A stretch of 64,000 bases of DNA from Phycisphaerales bacterium (GTDB lineage Bacteria > Planctomycetota > Phycisphaerae > UBA1845): the NCBI GenBank assembly GCA_020852275.1, contig JADZBE010000012.1:1-64000 (forward strand), in the 5' to 3' direction. Made by a program: the position numbers and the translations under genes. Positions 50,599 through 60,289 of the stretch are shown here, in pieces; the first letter of the stretch is position 1, and the number at the start of each line of letters is the position of its first letter. The notes under the pieces are model-generated. The model was not told the DNA's origin and searched no databases. It worked only from the letters and a program-made list of their open reading frames with translations.

Positions 50599-51191
50599 AC
50601 GGCCTCCTCCTTACGAAATGAACAGAGAGATGAGAAGCGAAACCGAAACACGAGCGGACCGCCCGCTCGATGATTCGCGGTGCGAAAGTCGCCGCCGGTC
50701 GCTGCGAAAGGGGCAAGTCGGACGGGAACGGGGCGGCCGCCGTCGACCCGACGCGACCACGCTGCGCGGAGAGATGTGATGCACATTGGCGCCACGGGAT
50801 GACCCCCTCTCGATCGACGCTCAGTCGATCCATCCCCTAAAGCCGATACGCAGGTCAGTATATCACGTCGTGTACCGGGCGAGCAAGACAATTCCTGACG
50901 CGATGTGAACTTGGGTGATTTCAGGGAGAGACGCGCCGATTATCTGGATAATTCTCATGCTACTTACGAAGGTTGAGTCGCGCGACCAGCGCACGTGGGG
51001 GGACCCGCTCGGTTGGGCGCGAGGCGGCACCATGCTCGCCGGCCGGACCCCGCGAGTCTCGAGCGCTACCGGTCCTCGCCGCTCGGGTGATACGGGTCCG
51101 AAGCAACGCGGTTGGCACGGGACCGCAGCAGCGGCCCCGTGAACCGGCGGGCTCTTGGGGGAGGAGCAACGTAATGCCCACCCTCATTCGT
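50599..51191. other. Long gap without a supported gene
   Basis: The 593 bases contain weak GGTCCG/CGGACC words related to the hairpin at 41463 (near 51103-51140) but no convincing gene, promoter or RNA. Confidence 0.5.
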
Positions 51192-51295
51192 CGCCTCTCG
51201 GCAACATGCTCACGCTGAGTACAGCGAGAGCATGCCACCCGGCCGCCGCCTTTCGGCAACATGCTCGCGCTGAGTACAGCGAGCGCATGCCACCC
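51192..51295. repeat. Two tandem 49-bp palindromic units
   Basis: Each unit has CGGCAACATGCTC, GCTGAGTACAGC and GAGCATGCC or the GCGC variant. The core CATGCTCGCGCTG-AGTA-CAGCGAGCGCATG is a near-perfect 13-bp hairpin. Units at 51192-51240 and 51247-51295. Confidence 0.85.
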
Positions 51296-51351
51296 TGCCG
51301 ATGCAGGCTGCGGATGCGGCTGTCAGGCGGAAAACGGCCTTTGCAGGGGAC

Positions 51352-51380
51352 TTGTCGGCTTCTGCGATTCCGGCTAATAT
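51352..51380 (+). promoter_or_regulatory. Promoter of rpmE
   Basis: TTGTCG (51352-51357), 17-base spacer, TAATAT (51375-51380); initiation expected about 30 bases before the start codon. Confidence 0.65.
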
Positions 51381-51419
51381 GCCCGGCTCGACATCGGGAG
51401 ACCCCTGCGAGGACGCAAC

Positions 51420-51671
51420 ATGAAAGCGGACATTCATCCGAAATACGACACGTGCATGGTCAAGTGCGGCTGCGGCAACACTTGGGAAACGCGCAGCACG
51501 ATCCGCGAGATCCACATCGAAATCTGCTCGGCCTGCCACCCGTTCTTCACGGGGCAGCAGAAGTTCGTGGACGCGATGGGTCGCGTGGACCGCTTCACCA
51601 AGAAGTTCGGCGGCGAGTACTTCAAGAAGAAGGAAAAGACCGACGCCAAGGGGTTCAAGAAGCGCATTTAG
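51420..51671 (+). CDS. rpmE: 50S ribosomal protein L31 (zinc-binding type)
   Basis: The protein has 83 residues: [39 protein letters not shown] and [15 protein letters not shown]. The CxC (Cys16, Cys18) and CxxC pairs of the zinc-containing form are intact, unlike L33 in this genome. The lysine-rich tail is longer than usual. GACGCAAC precedes the ATG. prfA follows in the same direction, the order seen in many bacteria. Confidence 0.96.
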   Translation: MKADIHPKYDTCMVKCGCGNTWETRSTIREIHIEICSACHPFFTGQQKFVDAMGRVDRFTKKFGGEYFKKKEKTDAKGFKKRI

Positions 51672-51818
51672 CGCCGCGGCAGCGAGCGATCAGCCACGCG
51701 GGGCGTCCGCAGTGCCGCGGACCGGCGTGGCTTTTTCATGCGTGTCACGCCGCCTCGAGGCCGTGGCGTTTGACGTGACCGTCCATCCCTTCTCCCCGGC
51801 ACTTCGGGATCCGCGGCG

Positions 51819-52919
51819 ATGTCCGACGACCTGACAATTCGACTGCTCGCCAAGCTTCAGGGCGTCGCCGACCACTACGACGGACTTCTGGGGCAGATGA
51901 ATGATCCCGCCGTCGCCAGCAATCCCGCGCAGTCCGTGGCGATCATGAAGGAGCTGGGCAAGCTCCGCCGGCTGGTGGACCCCTACAAGACGTTCTGCAA
52001 GGTCCAGCAGCAGTTCGACGAGACCCGCCTCCTGCTCGACGACAAGAGCCAGGATCGCGAGATGCGCGCCCTGGCCGAGCAGGAAGCCGCGGAGCTGCGC
52101 AAGCAGCATGACGCCATGCTCGAGGACCTCAAGGAGGCCATCGTCACGGACACCGACGCGGACATCGAATCGGTCATCATGGAGATTCGCGCGGGCACGG
52201 GCGGCGACGAGGCCGCGCTGTTCTGCCGCGACCTGTACGAGATGTACCTGCGTTTCTGCGAGCGGCGCGGGCTGAAGGTGGAAGTCCTGGACCAGAGCGG
52301 CTCGGACCTCGGCGGGTTGAAGGAAGTCATCCTGACCATCAAGGGTGCGCAGGTCTACCGGATGCTGGGATATGAAGGCGGCGGTCACCGCGTGCAGCGC
52401 GTGCCGGAGACCGAAGCGCAGGGACGCATCCACACGTCCGCGGCGACGGTGGCCGTGCTGCCTGAGCCGGAAGAGGTCAACATCGAAATCAACTGGGAAA
52501 CGGAGGTCGAGGAGTTCGTCTCCCGCGCAGGCGGACCAGGCGGACAGAACGTCAACAAGGTGTCATCCGCGATCCGACTCGTACACAAGGCGACCGGCAT
52601 CACGGTGAACATGCGCGACGAGAAGAGCCAGCACAAGAACCGCGCGAAGGCGCGGCGCATCCTGCTGACGCGCGTGTACGATCACTTCCAGAGCCAGAAG
52701 AACGCGGCGCGCGATTCGGCGCGCAAGACGATGATCGGCAGCGGCGACCGCTCGGAGCGCATCCGCACCTACAACTTCCCGCAGAACCGCTGCACGGACC
52801 ACCGGATCGGGCTGGATCTGTACTCGCTCGACCGCATCATGCAGGGCGACCTCGACGCGCTGATCCGCGCGCTCCAGACCCACGACAAGCAGCAGCGGCT
52901 CGAATCATTGACCGCCTGA
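51819..52919 (+). CDS. prfA: Peptide chain release factor 1
   Basis: The protein has 366 residues. The GGQ loop is SRAGGPGGQNVNKVSSAIRL, and the codon-recognition region has the RF1-type PxT motif in RVPETEAQGRIHTSA. DRSERIRTYNFPQNRCTDHR completes the signature. It ends translation at UAA and UAG. The start follows CTTCGGGATCCGCGG, so the ribosome-binding site is weak. Its 3' end overlaps the facing gene by 15 bases. Confidence 0.97.
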   Translation: MSDDLTIRLLAKLQGVADHYDGLLGQMNDPAVASNPAQSVAIMKELGKLRRLVDPYKTFCKVQQQFDETRLLLDDKSQDREMRALAEQEAAELRKQHDAMLEDLKEAIVTDTDADIESVIMEIRAGTGGDEAALFCRDLYEMYLRFCERRGLKVEVLDQSGSDLGGLKEVILTIKGAQVYRMLGYEGGGHRVQRVPETEAQGRIHTSAATVAVLPEPEEVNIEINWETEVEEFVSRAGGPGGQNVNKVSSAIRLVHKATGITVNMRDEKSQHKNRAKARRILLTRVYDHFQSQKNAARDSARKTMIGSGDRSERIRTYNFPQNRCTDHRIGLDLYSLDRIMQGDLDALIRALQTHDKQQRLESLTA

Positions 52920-53441
52920 CCGCTGTTCACGCATCACGAGCTTGACCAGGCTGACGATCTGAGCGCACAGGAACTCGCGCAGCACCGCCGCCGTCAAGGT
53001 GCGCAGGCGCAGCATCCCGCCGCTGCGCAGCTCGCCTTCCAACCCGCCGCGCCCGCGAACCTCCTGGAAAGCGACCACGTCGCGCGCGAGCTGACCCTTG
53101 AGCTTCAGGCAGTGCTCGCCGAAGGTGAACACGAACTCGAGATCGCGCCCTCCCTGCAGGACGGAGCCGAAGTTCCAGCTCATCCCCACGCCGCGCGGCT
53201 CGTACTTGCGGGCGACGTCCTCCAGCGCGTCGAGGTACTCCCCGGTCAGTCGTTGTCTGAACAGATCGAGCGGATCCACGGGGGGCGCGATAGGCGCTCC
53301 GGGCGCGGGCTTGGCGCCGCGCTCCAGATGCTCCTTGAGCAGCGCGTCCAGACTGGTCTCGGCTGATTCTTCGGGCTTCGCGCCGAGCATCTGCCGCGCC
53401 ATCCTCTCCTTGAACCCGGGCGCATGAGCTGTTGTTGACAT
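52905..53441 (-). CDS. Hypothetical protein, 178 residues
   Basis: I do not recognise this protein. It is soluble with an extended, charged N-terminal half (PGFKERMARQMLG, ETSLDALLKEHLERG) and a more structured second half: SWNFGSVLQGGRDLEFVFTF, GEHCLKLKGQLARDV and LRLRTLTAAVLREFLCAQIV. ATG 53441 is chosen over upstream in-frame codons because ACTCCATCC-type leader is shadow and CAAGAC precedes it; the site is weak. It converges on prfA with a 15-base overlap, which suggests the annotation of its end is right. Confidence 0.55.
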   Translation of the reverse strand: MSTTAHAPGFKERMARQMLGAKPEESAETSLDALLKEHLERGAKPAPGAPIAPPVDPLDLFRQRLTGEYLDALEDVARKYEPRGVGMSWNFGSVLQGGRDLEFVFTFGEHCLKLKGQLARDVVAFQEVRGRGGLEGELRSGGMLRLRTLTAAVLREFLCAQIVSLVKLVMREQRSGGQ

Positions 53442-53800
53442 GTCTTGAACTCCCCATCCTGAACCCGGGGTGAGCCGGCGTTGCCGACCCATGCCGAGCC
53501 TGGCGCGGACCCTGCGCGCGATCCCTCGTGACCTGAACGCGCGCAGGGGCCAACTTGACCCTACGATTCGCCGTGCAGTTCATCACGGGCGACCTCGTTC
53601 TCGGACCCTGCTGGGCGGCGCGGGACCTGGATTGCCGGCGGGTGGCGCGGTTTCGAGGCAGCGGACCTTTGAGGCTCGCAATCGTGGTTCGCGGTCGCGA
53701 GCTTTCACGGACAGGCGTTGGATGCCACGCCTTGTCACCGTTGGTTGAAGCAGAACTGCCATGGGTTGCGGGGGGGGGCGCTTGGCGCTCCATCGGTCCA
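53442..53800. other. Gap without a supported gene
   Basis: About 360 bases before the promoter at 53801. A G-run at 53770-53778 is the only feature. Confidence 0.45.
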
Positions 53801-53829
53801 TTGCAGCGTCGCGAGTGATTCGATAGCAT
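53801..53829 (+). promoter_or_regulatory. Promoter candidate for the FHA-GAF kinase
   Basis: TTGCAG (53801-53806), 17-base spacer, TAGCAT (53824-53829), about 100 bases before the GTG start. Confidence 0.5.
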
Positions 53830-53934
53830 CGGCGGGGCTGAACTCCACGTTGGCGCGCACACGATTCCGCATTCCATGGGAGACGCATCGGAGAGGAGAT
53901 CGCCGGCGCAGACCGCAGGCGTAAGGATCACACC

Positions 53935-55602
53935 GTGGCCACGCTGTACGTCCTTCGCGGACCCGACAAGGGGCTGATCTTCGACCTGCCCGACGACGCC
54001 ACGCTGATCGGGCGTTACGCGGACCGGCTCAAGCTGACCGACGACAGCATCTCCCGCCGCCACGCCGAAGTCCGCCGCGAGAACGGCGGTTGGTTCATCC
54101 GCGACCTGCACAGCTCCAACGGCACGTATCACAACGGCCACCGCGTCTTCGAGCCGACGCGCCTCCAGCACGGCGACGAGATCAAAGTCGGCGCGACGAT
54201 CCTCGTGTTCGGCGGACAGGACTCGGTCGCCGCGGTCAGCGGGCCGCACCGCATCCGCGACTTGGTGGATATCGACATCGCCAGTCAGCCCGGCGACGCC
54301 GCCATCCTCTCCTCCATCGCCTCCTCCGAGGAAAGCGTCATCCTTCAGACGCCGGAGACGCGCGAACAGGTCGTGGCCTGGCACGTGGTGTATCGCATCG
54401 CCGAAGTGATCGGCACGATCCCGCGCATTGAGAACTTTCTGGAGCGCGTGGCGGACATCCTGTTCGACCACCTCGTCGTGGACCGCATGGTGGTGCTCAG
54501 CCTTCACCGCGCCACCGGGGAGCTGACGCCGGAGCTGGTCCGCTACCGCACGAAGCGCAAGGGCAAGCGCCCGAAGATTCACACCTCGCGCACGATCATC
54601 AACTACGTCATCGAGAGCGGTGCAGGCGTCCTCTGCGCCAACGCCATGACCGACCGCCGCTTCACCGGAATGAGCAAGCAGGACAGCATCCACCAGCTTG
54701 CCCTGCGCAGCGTGCTGTGCGTTCCCATCGTGCTGCAGGAGGAAGTCGTCGGCGTCATGCACCTCGACACCTCGATGTCCCAGCACGCCTACACGCAGGA
54801 GCAGCTCCGCCTCGTCACGGCCGTCGGTCGCATGATCGGGCTGGCGATGGAGAACGCGCGGCTCATCGAGTCCCGGATGAAGAACGAGCGGCTGGCCGCC
54901 ACCGGCGAGACCGTGGCGCGGCTGTCGCACGAGATCCGCAACATTCTGCAGGGGCTGCGCAGCGGCGCGGACGTGGTGGAGATGGGTCTCAAGCAGGACA
55001 AGCTCGACCTGATCCGCTCGGGGTGGAAGATCGTGAAGCGGGGCATGGAGCGCGCCGTGGTGCTGGCCACCAACATGCTGTCCTACAGCAAGCAGCGCGA
55101 GCCGCGGATTCAGCTCGTCCAGCTCGCCGCCGTCGTCGAGGACGCCGTCCGCCTTATGCGCGATCGCGCCGCCGAAAAGAGTGTCATGATCCTCAAAGAG
55201 CTGGAGGAGATGGCGCCGGTCCCCGCCGACGCGTACGGTTTGCAACAGGCGATCGGGAACATCCTGATGAACGCGGTGGACGCGGTGCAGCCGGGCATGG
55301 GCTGCGTCACCATCCGCACGCGCTACGACGCCGAGCACGAGGAAGCGCGCATCTCCATTACCGACAACGGTCCGGGGATCACGACCGATGAGCTGTCGCA
55401 CATCTTCGAGCCGTTCGTGTCCACCAAGGGGCAGGCGGGCACAGGGCTGGGGCTGGCCGTGGCGCGCAAAGTCGTTGAGGAGCATCAGGGGCGCATCCAG
55501 GTCGAGAGCGTTCCGCACGAAGGCGCAACCTTCCATGTAATCCTGCCCACGCATCGCGAAGGGCTGCCCGACAGCGAGAAGACGCATGGCGCCGCCCGTT
55601 AG
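53935..55602 (+). CDS. Soluble FHA-GAF histidine kinase
   Basis: The protein has 555 residues and no membrane segment. FHA domain 1-95: LIGRYADRL, SISRRHAEVRR and SSNGTYHNGHR, with the phosphothreonine-binding Arg, Ser and Asn. GAF domain about 150-310: RVADILFDHLVVDRMVVLSL, LCVPIVLQEEVVGVMHLDT. HisKA with His332 in RLSHEIRNILQGL, then N-box QQAIGNILMNAVDAV, ITDNGPGI and GTGLGLAVARKV. GTG 53935 is the first codon that gives a complete FHA strand. It likely relays a Ser/Thr-phosphorylation or cofactor signal into a two-component pathway. No response regulator is adjacent, so the partner is elsewhere. Confidence 0.9.
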   Translation: MATLYVLRGPDKGLIFDLPDDATLIGRYADRLKLTDDSISRRHAEVRRENGGWFIRDLHSSNGTYHNGHRVFEPTRLQHGDEIKVGATILVFGGQDSVAAVSGPHRIRDLVDIDIASQPGDAAILSSIASSEESVILQTPETREQVVAWHVVYRIAEVIGTIPRIENFLERVADILFDHLVVDRMVVLSLHRATGELTPELVRYRTKRKGKRPKIHTSRTIINYVIESGAGVLCANAMTDRRFTGMSKQDSIHQLALRSVLCVPIVLQEEVVGVMHLDTSMSQHAYTQEQLRLVTAVGRMIGLAMENARLIESRMKNERLAATGETVARLSHEIRNILQGLRSGADVVEMGLKQDKLDLIRSGWKIVKRGMERAVVLATNMLSYSKQREPRIQLVQLAAVVEDAVRLMRDRAAEKSVMILKELEEMAPVPADAYGLQQAIGNILMNAVDAVQPGMGCVTIRTRYDAEHEEARISITDNGPGITTDELSHIFEPFVSTKGQAGTGLGLAVARKVVEEHQGRIQVESVPHEGATFHVILPTHREGLPDSEKTHGAAR

Positions 55603-55643
55603 CCGGCTCCGCGCGACTGCGGCGTCCTCCGGGGTCTGGCTGT

Positions 55644-56170
55644 TCTCTGTGACAGGCCGCCCTTGGAAGGCAAGGAAGCCGGGATTTTGAGGGAGCGATC
55701 GCCATCGGGCTTCGGTGAAAAGCGATCGGCGGGCCTGTCCTCAAGAAATCGCACCCACCAACCACGGCGCGCAGGTGAACAGCGGTAATGACGCCGACCG
55801 TTTCATTTCCCGACGGGGAACTACGTGAATCGCCGCGGGCGCAGCCCGCGGGATTCTCGCCCCCAGCATTCGATCCCGAAGGGGTCGCACCATCAGCTCC
55901 CGTGCGCGCACCGGAATCGCAGCAGACTTACAACCCCTTTCGGGGTTGGGTCTCCCCGCGCTCGAGAGTCCGTGGGCTGCGCCCACGGCTACTCACGTGG
56001 ATCCCCTGCGGGGATCAGGCTGCCGCTGCTCCGGATATCAAGCTGACTCGCCTTCGGAGATCGACTGACTCGGCTTCGGCGATCGAGTCCACTCGACGTC
56101 GGAGAATGGGTCGAGCCTCACTCGACGAAATCGAAATCGGGCGCGGCCCAAACGGTAATGCCAAAATTCG
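55644..56170 (-). repeat. Long palindrome-rich interspersed repeat, copy 2 (inverted)
   Basis: About 527 bases matching the reverse complement of copy 1 (46433-47113) over its whole length except the 20-bp tandem array. It begins with TGTGACAGGCCGCCCTTGGA and ends with GGTAATGCCAAAATTCG. It fills most of the 779-base gap after the FHA-GAF kinase; the flanks show no gene. Confidence 0.9.
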
Positions 56171-56381
56171 TCGCCGGATCCGCGATCGTCGAAAGCCGTA
56201 AGCCGCCTCGCCATGCGTCGGCCCGTGGCTAGAATCGATCTCTCGCGGCGTATCCGGGCCGATGCGCCGTTGGCGAGTCCAGTTGATCAACTGAAATCCG
56301 GGTGAGCCGCTGCGCGCAGACGCGAGGGCTTCGTGCGCGCTGGTTGGTCCGGCGGTACAGGATGCCGGGGGAGGAACATCC

Positions 56382-59165
56382 ATGAGAGCCATGAGTTGCA
56401 TCGCGGCTGCGTCGGTGGTGTGCGTCGTGACCGCTTCGCGATCGCCGGCGGCGGATTCGTTTGTCAACTGGGAATCGCCGCAGGTGCATCCCCTCGATCT
56501 GACGCCCGACGGATCGCGCCTGCTGGCCGTCAACACGGCGGACGCACGGCTGGAGGTCTTCGACGCGACGGGAGATCGCCTCATCTGGCTTGGCTGTGTG
56601 CCGGTCGGGCTGGACCCGGTCTCGGTTCGCGCCCTGAGCAAGTCCCAGGCTTGGGTGGTGAATCATGTTTCGGACACGGTCAGCGTCGTGGATCTCGAAG
56701 CGATGAACGTCGTGGCCACGATCCGGACGCTCGATGAGCCGTGCGACGCGGTGTTTTCAGGGAACCCGCCGCGAGCCTACGTTTCGTGCTCACAGGCCAA
56801 TACAGTGCAGGTCTTCAATCCCGAGAAGTTGGATGCACCGCCGGTCAGCATCGCCATCCAAGGAGAGGATCCGCGGGCGCTGGCCGCCAGCCCCGACGGA
56901 CGTTTCGTCTTTGTTGCGATATTCGAATCGGGCAACGGGACGACGATCCTCGGAGGCGGCAGCACGGGTGACGGCACGATCTCTTTCCCGAAGAACGTCG
57001 TGAACGATCCGCTCGGTCCCTATGGCGGCGTGAATCCTCCGCCGAACCACGGGACAGAGTTCCTCCCGCCGATCAACCCCGCGCTTCCGGACCCGCCGGG
57101 CGTGGGGCTGATCGTCCGCAAGTCGGAGGAAGGGAGGTGGCTGGACGACAATGCCGGCGACTGGACGGAGATGGTCAGCGGCGAACTGTCCGATCATGCG
57201 GATCGGCCGCGAGGCTGGGACCTCCCCGACCGTGACGTGGCGGTGATTGACACGACCACACTTTCTGTGACGTACGTACGGCGACTGATGAACCTCTGCA
57301 TGGCCATTTCGGTCAACCCGATCAGCGGCAAGCTCACGGTGGTCGGGACGGAGGCGATGAACCAGATTCGCTACGAGCCGAACGTGCAGGGGCGATTCAT
57401 CCGCGTCCACGTCGCACTGGTCGATGCCGACGGCGCCAACCCCTCGATCCAGGATCTCAACCCGCACCTCAACTACGAGACGCCGCGGATCGACCCCGAT
57501 GAGCGGCTGCTGGCCATCGGCGATCCGCGCGGCGTCGTCTGGAACGCCGCGGGCACGCGGGCGTACGTGGCGGGTAAGGGCTCGAACAACGTCGTCGTGT
57601 TGGGCGGCGAGGGTCGGCGCATCGCGGGTCCATTCGCGGTGGGCGAAGGACCGGGGGGTCTGGCGCTGTCGAAGGACGGGGCGCGTCTCTACGTCCTGAA
57701 TCACTTCAGCAATGCGATCTCCACGTTGACCGGTCTGGAAGGCGACGCGCTGATTGAGACGGAGAGGGTGCCGCTGTCGTTCGACCCCACGCCCAGCGCG
57801 ATCGCCACGGGGCGCAAGCACTTGTACGACACGCATCGCAACTCCGGTCTGGGGCACATCGCCTGCGCCTCATGTCACGTGGACGCGCGGATGGATCGGC
57901 TGGCGTGGGATCTCGGAAACCCGGCGGGCGAGATGAAACCGTTCAATCAGAACTGCCTGCCCGTTTTCGACGGCGCCTGCCAGGACTGGCACCCGATGAA
58001 AGGGCCGATGATGACGCAGACGCTGCAGGACATTGTCGGCAAGGAGCCGCACCACTGGCGCGGAGACCGCGACGGCATCGAGGAATTCGCCGGCGCGTTC
58101 GTCGGGCTGCAGGGCGGTGACCGTCCTCTGCCCGCAAGCGACATGCAGGAGTTCGAGGACTTCCTCGCCACGATCCACTTCCCGCCTAATCCGTTCAGGA
58201 ATCTGGACAACTCGCTGCCCGTCGATCTGCCGCTGGCGGGGCATTATTCCGATGGGCGATTCGCGGACAGCGGCGGGCTGCAGGCGGGCGAACCTCTGCC
58301 CAGCGGCAATGCGCAGCGCGCCCTGGGCAGATACCGCACCGGACGCATGGACGGGGGACAGATCGACTGTGTGAGCTGTCACACGCTGCCCACGGGCATG
58401 GGCTCGAACCTGCGGCGCGTGAACAACCGCTTCGAGGATTTCCCCCTCGGACCCAACGGCGAGTTTCACCACTTCACCACCTCGCTCGACGGCTCCACGA
58501 ACAAGGCCATCAAGATTCCGCAACTTCGGACCGGGTATGAGAAAGTCGGCTGCGACTTCACGCAGGTGGAGAATCGCTCCGGGTTCGGGTTCATACATGA
58601 CGGGAGCGTCGACTCGATCACGCGGTTCGTGTCAGAGCCGGTGTTTCAGATGCGCCATGACCAGGAGGTGGCTGATTTCGTGGCGTTCATGATGGCGTTC
58701 TCCGGCTCGGACCTCCCGGTCGGCAACAACACCAACTTCCGCGAGCTGCGCGGTCCGGACAGTCAGGACACGCACGCCGCCGTGGGCGTGCAGGTCACGT
58801 TGACGGCGGCCAATCACGACGATCCGACCACGCGCCGGTTCGTGGGGCAACTGCGCGCCCTTGCGGCCACGGGCCGAGTGGGGCTGATCATCAAGGGCAC
58901 GCTCCGTGCGGAGTCCCGCGGCTGGATGCTGGCGACCCACCATGTGTTGCAGTCGGATCGGAAGGCGGAGCAGATCCGCTTCCGCGACCTGGTGGCCGCC
59001 GCCGGCGACGGGGCGGAATTGACGGTCACGGTCGTGCCGGCGGGCACGGAGCAGCGGATGGGCATCGACCGCGACGAGGACGGGCACTTCGACCGCGACG
59101 AGCAGGACGCGGGATGCAACCCGAACGATCCGAGCAGCCATCCGGGGAACGGCGGCTGCGAGTGA
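56382..59165 (+). CDS. Secreted beta-propeller protein with two haem c motifs and Ca-binding tail
   Basis: The protein has 927 residues. A signal peptide ends SPAAD (about residue 25). Residues 30-475 are YVTN/surface-layer-type propeller repeats (LDLTPDGSRLLAVNTADARL, DTVSVVDLEAMNVVATI, NNVVVLGGEGRR). CASCH at residue 495 and CVSCH at 663 are covalent haem c sites in a diheme cytochrome c peroxidase/MauG-like region (MKGPMMTQTLQDIVGKEPHH, WRGDRDGIEEFAGAF). The end has GIDRDEDGHFDRDEQDAGCN, a TSP3-like Ca loop. GGGGGAGGAACATCC precedes ATG 56382. It is probably an extracytoplasmic redox or electron-transfer protein; the substrate is not visible. Confidence 0.85.
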   Translation: MRAMSCIAAASVVCVVTASRSPAADSFVNWESPQVHPLDLTPDGSRLLAVNTADARLEVFDATGDRLIWLGCVPVGLDPVSVRALSKSQAWVVNHVSDTVSVVDLEAMNVVATIRTLDEPCDAVFSGNPPRAYVSCSQANTVQVFNPEKLDAPPVSIAIQGEDPRALAASPDGRFVFVAIFESGNGTTILGGGSTGDGTISFPKNVVNDPLGPYGGVNPPPNHGTEFLPPINPALPDPPGVGLIVRKSEEGRWLDDNAGDWTEMVSGELSDHADRPRGWDLPDRDVAVIDTTTLSVTYVRRLMNLCMAISVNPISGKLTVVGTEAMNQIRYEPNVQGRFIRVHVALVDADGANPSIQDLNPHLNYETPRIDPDERLLAIGDPRGVVWNAAGTRAYVAGKGSNNVVVLGGEGRRIAGPFAVGEGPGGLALSKDGARLYVLNHFSNAISTLTGLEGDALIETERVPLSFDPTPSAIATGRKHLYDTHRNSGLGHIACASCHVDARMDRLAWDLGNPAGEMKPFNQNCLPVFDGACQDWHPMKGPMMTQTLQDIVGKEPHHWRGDRDGIEEFAGAFVGLQGGDRPLPASDMQEFEDFLATIHFPPNPFRNLDNSLPVDLPLAGHYSDGRFADSGGLQAGEPLPSGNAQRALGRYRTGRMDGGQIDCVSCHTLPTGMGSNLRRVNNRFEDFPLGPNGEFHHFTTSLDGSTNKAIKIPQLRTGYEKVGCDFTQVENRSGFGFIHDGSVDSITRFVSEPVFQMRHDQEVADFVAFMMAFSGSDLPVGNNTNFRELRGPDSQDTHAAVGVQVTLTAANHDDPTTRRFVGQLRALAATGRVGLIIKGTLRAESRGWMLATHHVLQSDRKAEQIRFRDLVAAAGDGAELTVTVVPAGTEQRMGIDRDEDGHFDRDEQDAGCNPNDPSSHPGNGGCE

Positions 59166-59606
59166 GGCGAAGTTGCACACGAGACATTGACACGATTGCG
59201 GCGCGGATACGTCGGAGGTGCGATTACGGCGGACGTGGACTGGCGAGGCGTGACGGCGAGGCCTACTGCCAACGGCGCGAGCCGACGCCGGCCGAGCGCG
59301 CGAACTCCTGAAGACGGCCAGATTTCAAGACGCGCCGGCTGAATCGGACACCCGCCTCCCTTGAACGGAGAGGGCAGGGCGGAGCCGGCGCAACAGCATT
59401 CTGACCTCGAACTAACCGGCAGGGTCGGGCGAGCTTGCCACGCCGTGGAGAGCCGGCGACACGAGCACACGCGGGCCGTTCATGGGTCCGCGGCTGCGAA
59501 CCCGTGACGCGCGCCGGTCCTGGTCCCGCGGGTCCCGCACCCGCCGGTCCTGCATTCGTCGGGCTGCGGTTGCCCCGTTCCGCTGCCTCCATTCGCGCAG
59601 GCAAGA
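59166..59606. other. Gap without a supported gene
   Basis: 441 bases with no convincing gene. A weak relative of the GGGTCCGC hairpin (ATGGGTCCGCGGCTGCGAAC) lies at about 59488. Confidence 0.5.
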
Positions 59607-59634
59607 TTGATCCCTCCCACCCCGGGGCTATATT
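59607..59634 (+). promoter_or_regulatory. Promoter candidate for the FHA protein
   Basis: TTGATC (59607-59612), 16-base spacer, TATATT (59629-59634), about 95 bases before the start. Confidence 0.55.
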
Positions 59635-59727
59635 ATGGATGAGAGCCATGAGGACGACCCGCAGGCCGCGGGGCGGTGACAGACTCCGCCCGGGCCGGTC
59701 GCCCGACCCTCGAAAGGGCAGCATCCG

Positions 59728-60222
59728 ATGGGTGTGACGCTGGTGATGTTCGACAAAGGCGGACAGCGGCGGGATTTCCCTTTGAAGAAAGGGGCCAACA
59801 CGATCGGGCGCAAGAACGACTGCGACATCCGCATCCCCGCCTCCGAGGTGTCGCGGCTTCACGCCGAAGTCGTGGCCGACGAGGACAGCGCGATGGTCCG
59901 CGACCTGGGCGCCGCCAACGGCACCTACGTCAACTACCAGCGCGTCACGGAAGAGGACTGCGAGCCGAGCGACTTCCTCACCGTCGGACCCGTCACCTTC
60001 ATCGTGCAGATCAACGGCGAGCCGGACGACGCGGAGCTTGGCGACCTGCGCGAGCAGCTCATGGCCCGCCACAAGGCCGCCGCAGCCGTCGGACCGGCCA
60101 TCCGCACCTCGGAGCATGTGCGTTCCAGCGATGATGAGATGGACCCGATCGCCGCGCTGGAAGCGCTCGCTTCCAGCGCCGACCAGACCGCCATCGAGCC
60201 GGATGACGATGAGGACGAGTAA
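59728..60222 (+). CDS. Stand-alone FHA-domain protein
   Basis: The protein has 164 residues. The FHA domain covers 1-95: NTIGRKNDCDIRIPASEVSR, LHAEVVADEDSAMVRDLGAA, NGTYVNYQRV, with the GR, S-R-H-like (SRLH) and NG positions kept. The rest is a flexible acidic tail (DDEMDPIAALEALASSADQT, DDDEDE). It should bind phosphothreonine peptides and act as an adaptor for Ser/Thr kinases, none of which is in the window. CGAAAGGGCAGCATCCG precedes the ATG. Followed closely by a small membrane protein in the same direction. Confidence 0.88.
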   Translation: MGVTLVMFDKGGQRRDFPLKKGANTIGRKNDCDIRIPASEVSRLHAEVVADEDSAMVRDLGAANGTYVNYQRVTEEDCEPSDFLTVGPVTFIVQINGEPDDAELGDLREQLMARHKAAAAVGPAIRTSEHVRSSDDEMDPIAALEALASSADQTAIEPDDDEDE

Positions 60223-60289
60223 GGCCCCGGGATTTCGTGCGAACCCGCGTTCGCAGCCATGCTGAACCGGCGGACCCCGGACGCAGCTC

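Noticed and set aside
52927-55587. 886-codon open frame opposite the FHA-GAF kinase
   Set aside because: Shadow of a gene with a firm domain assignment; no start signal.
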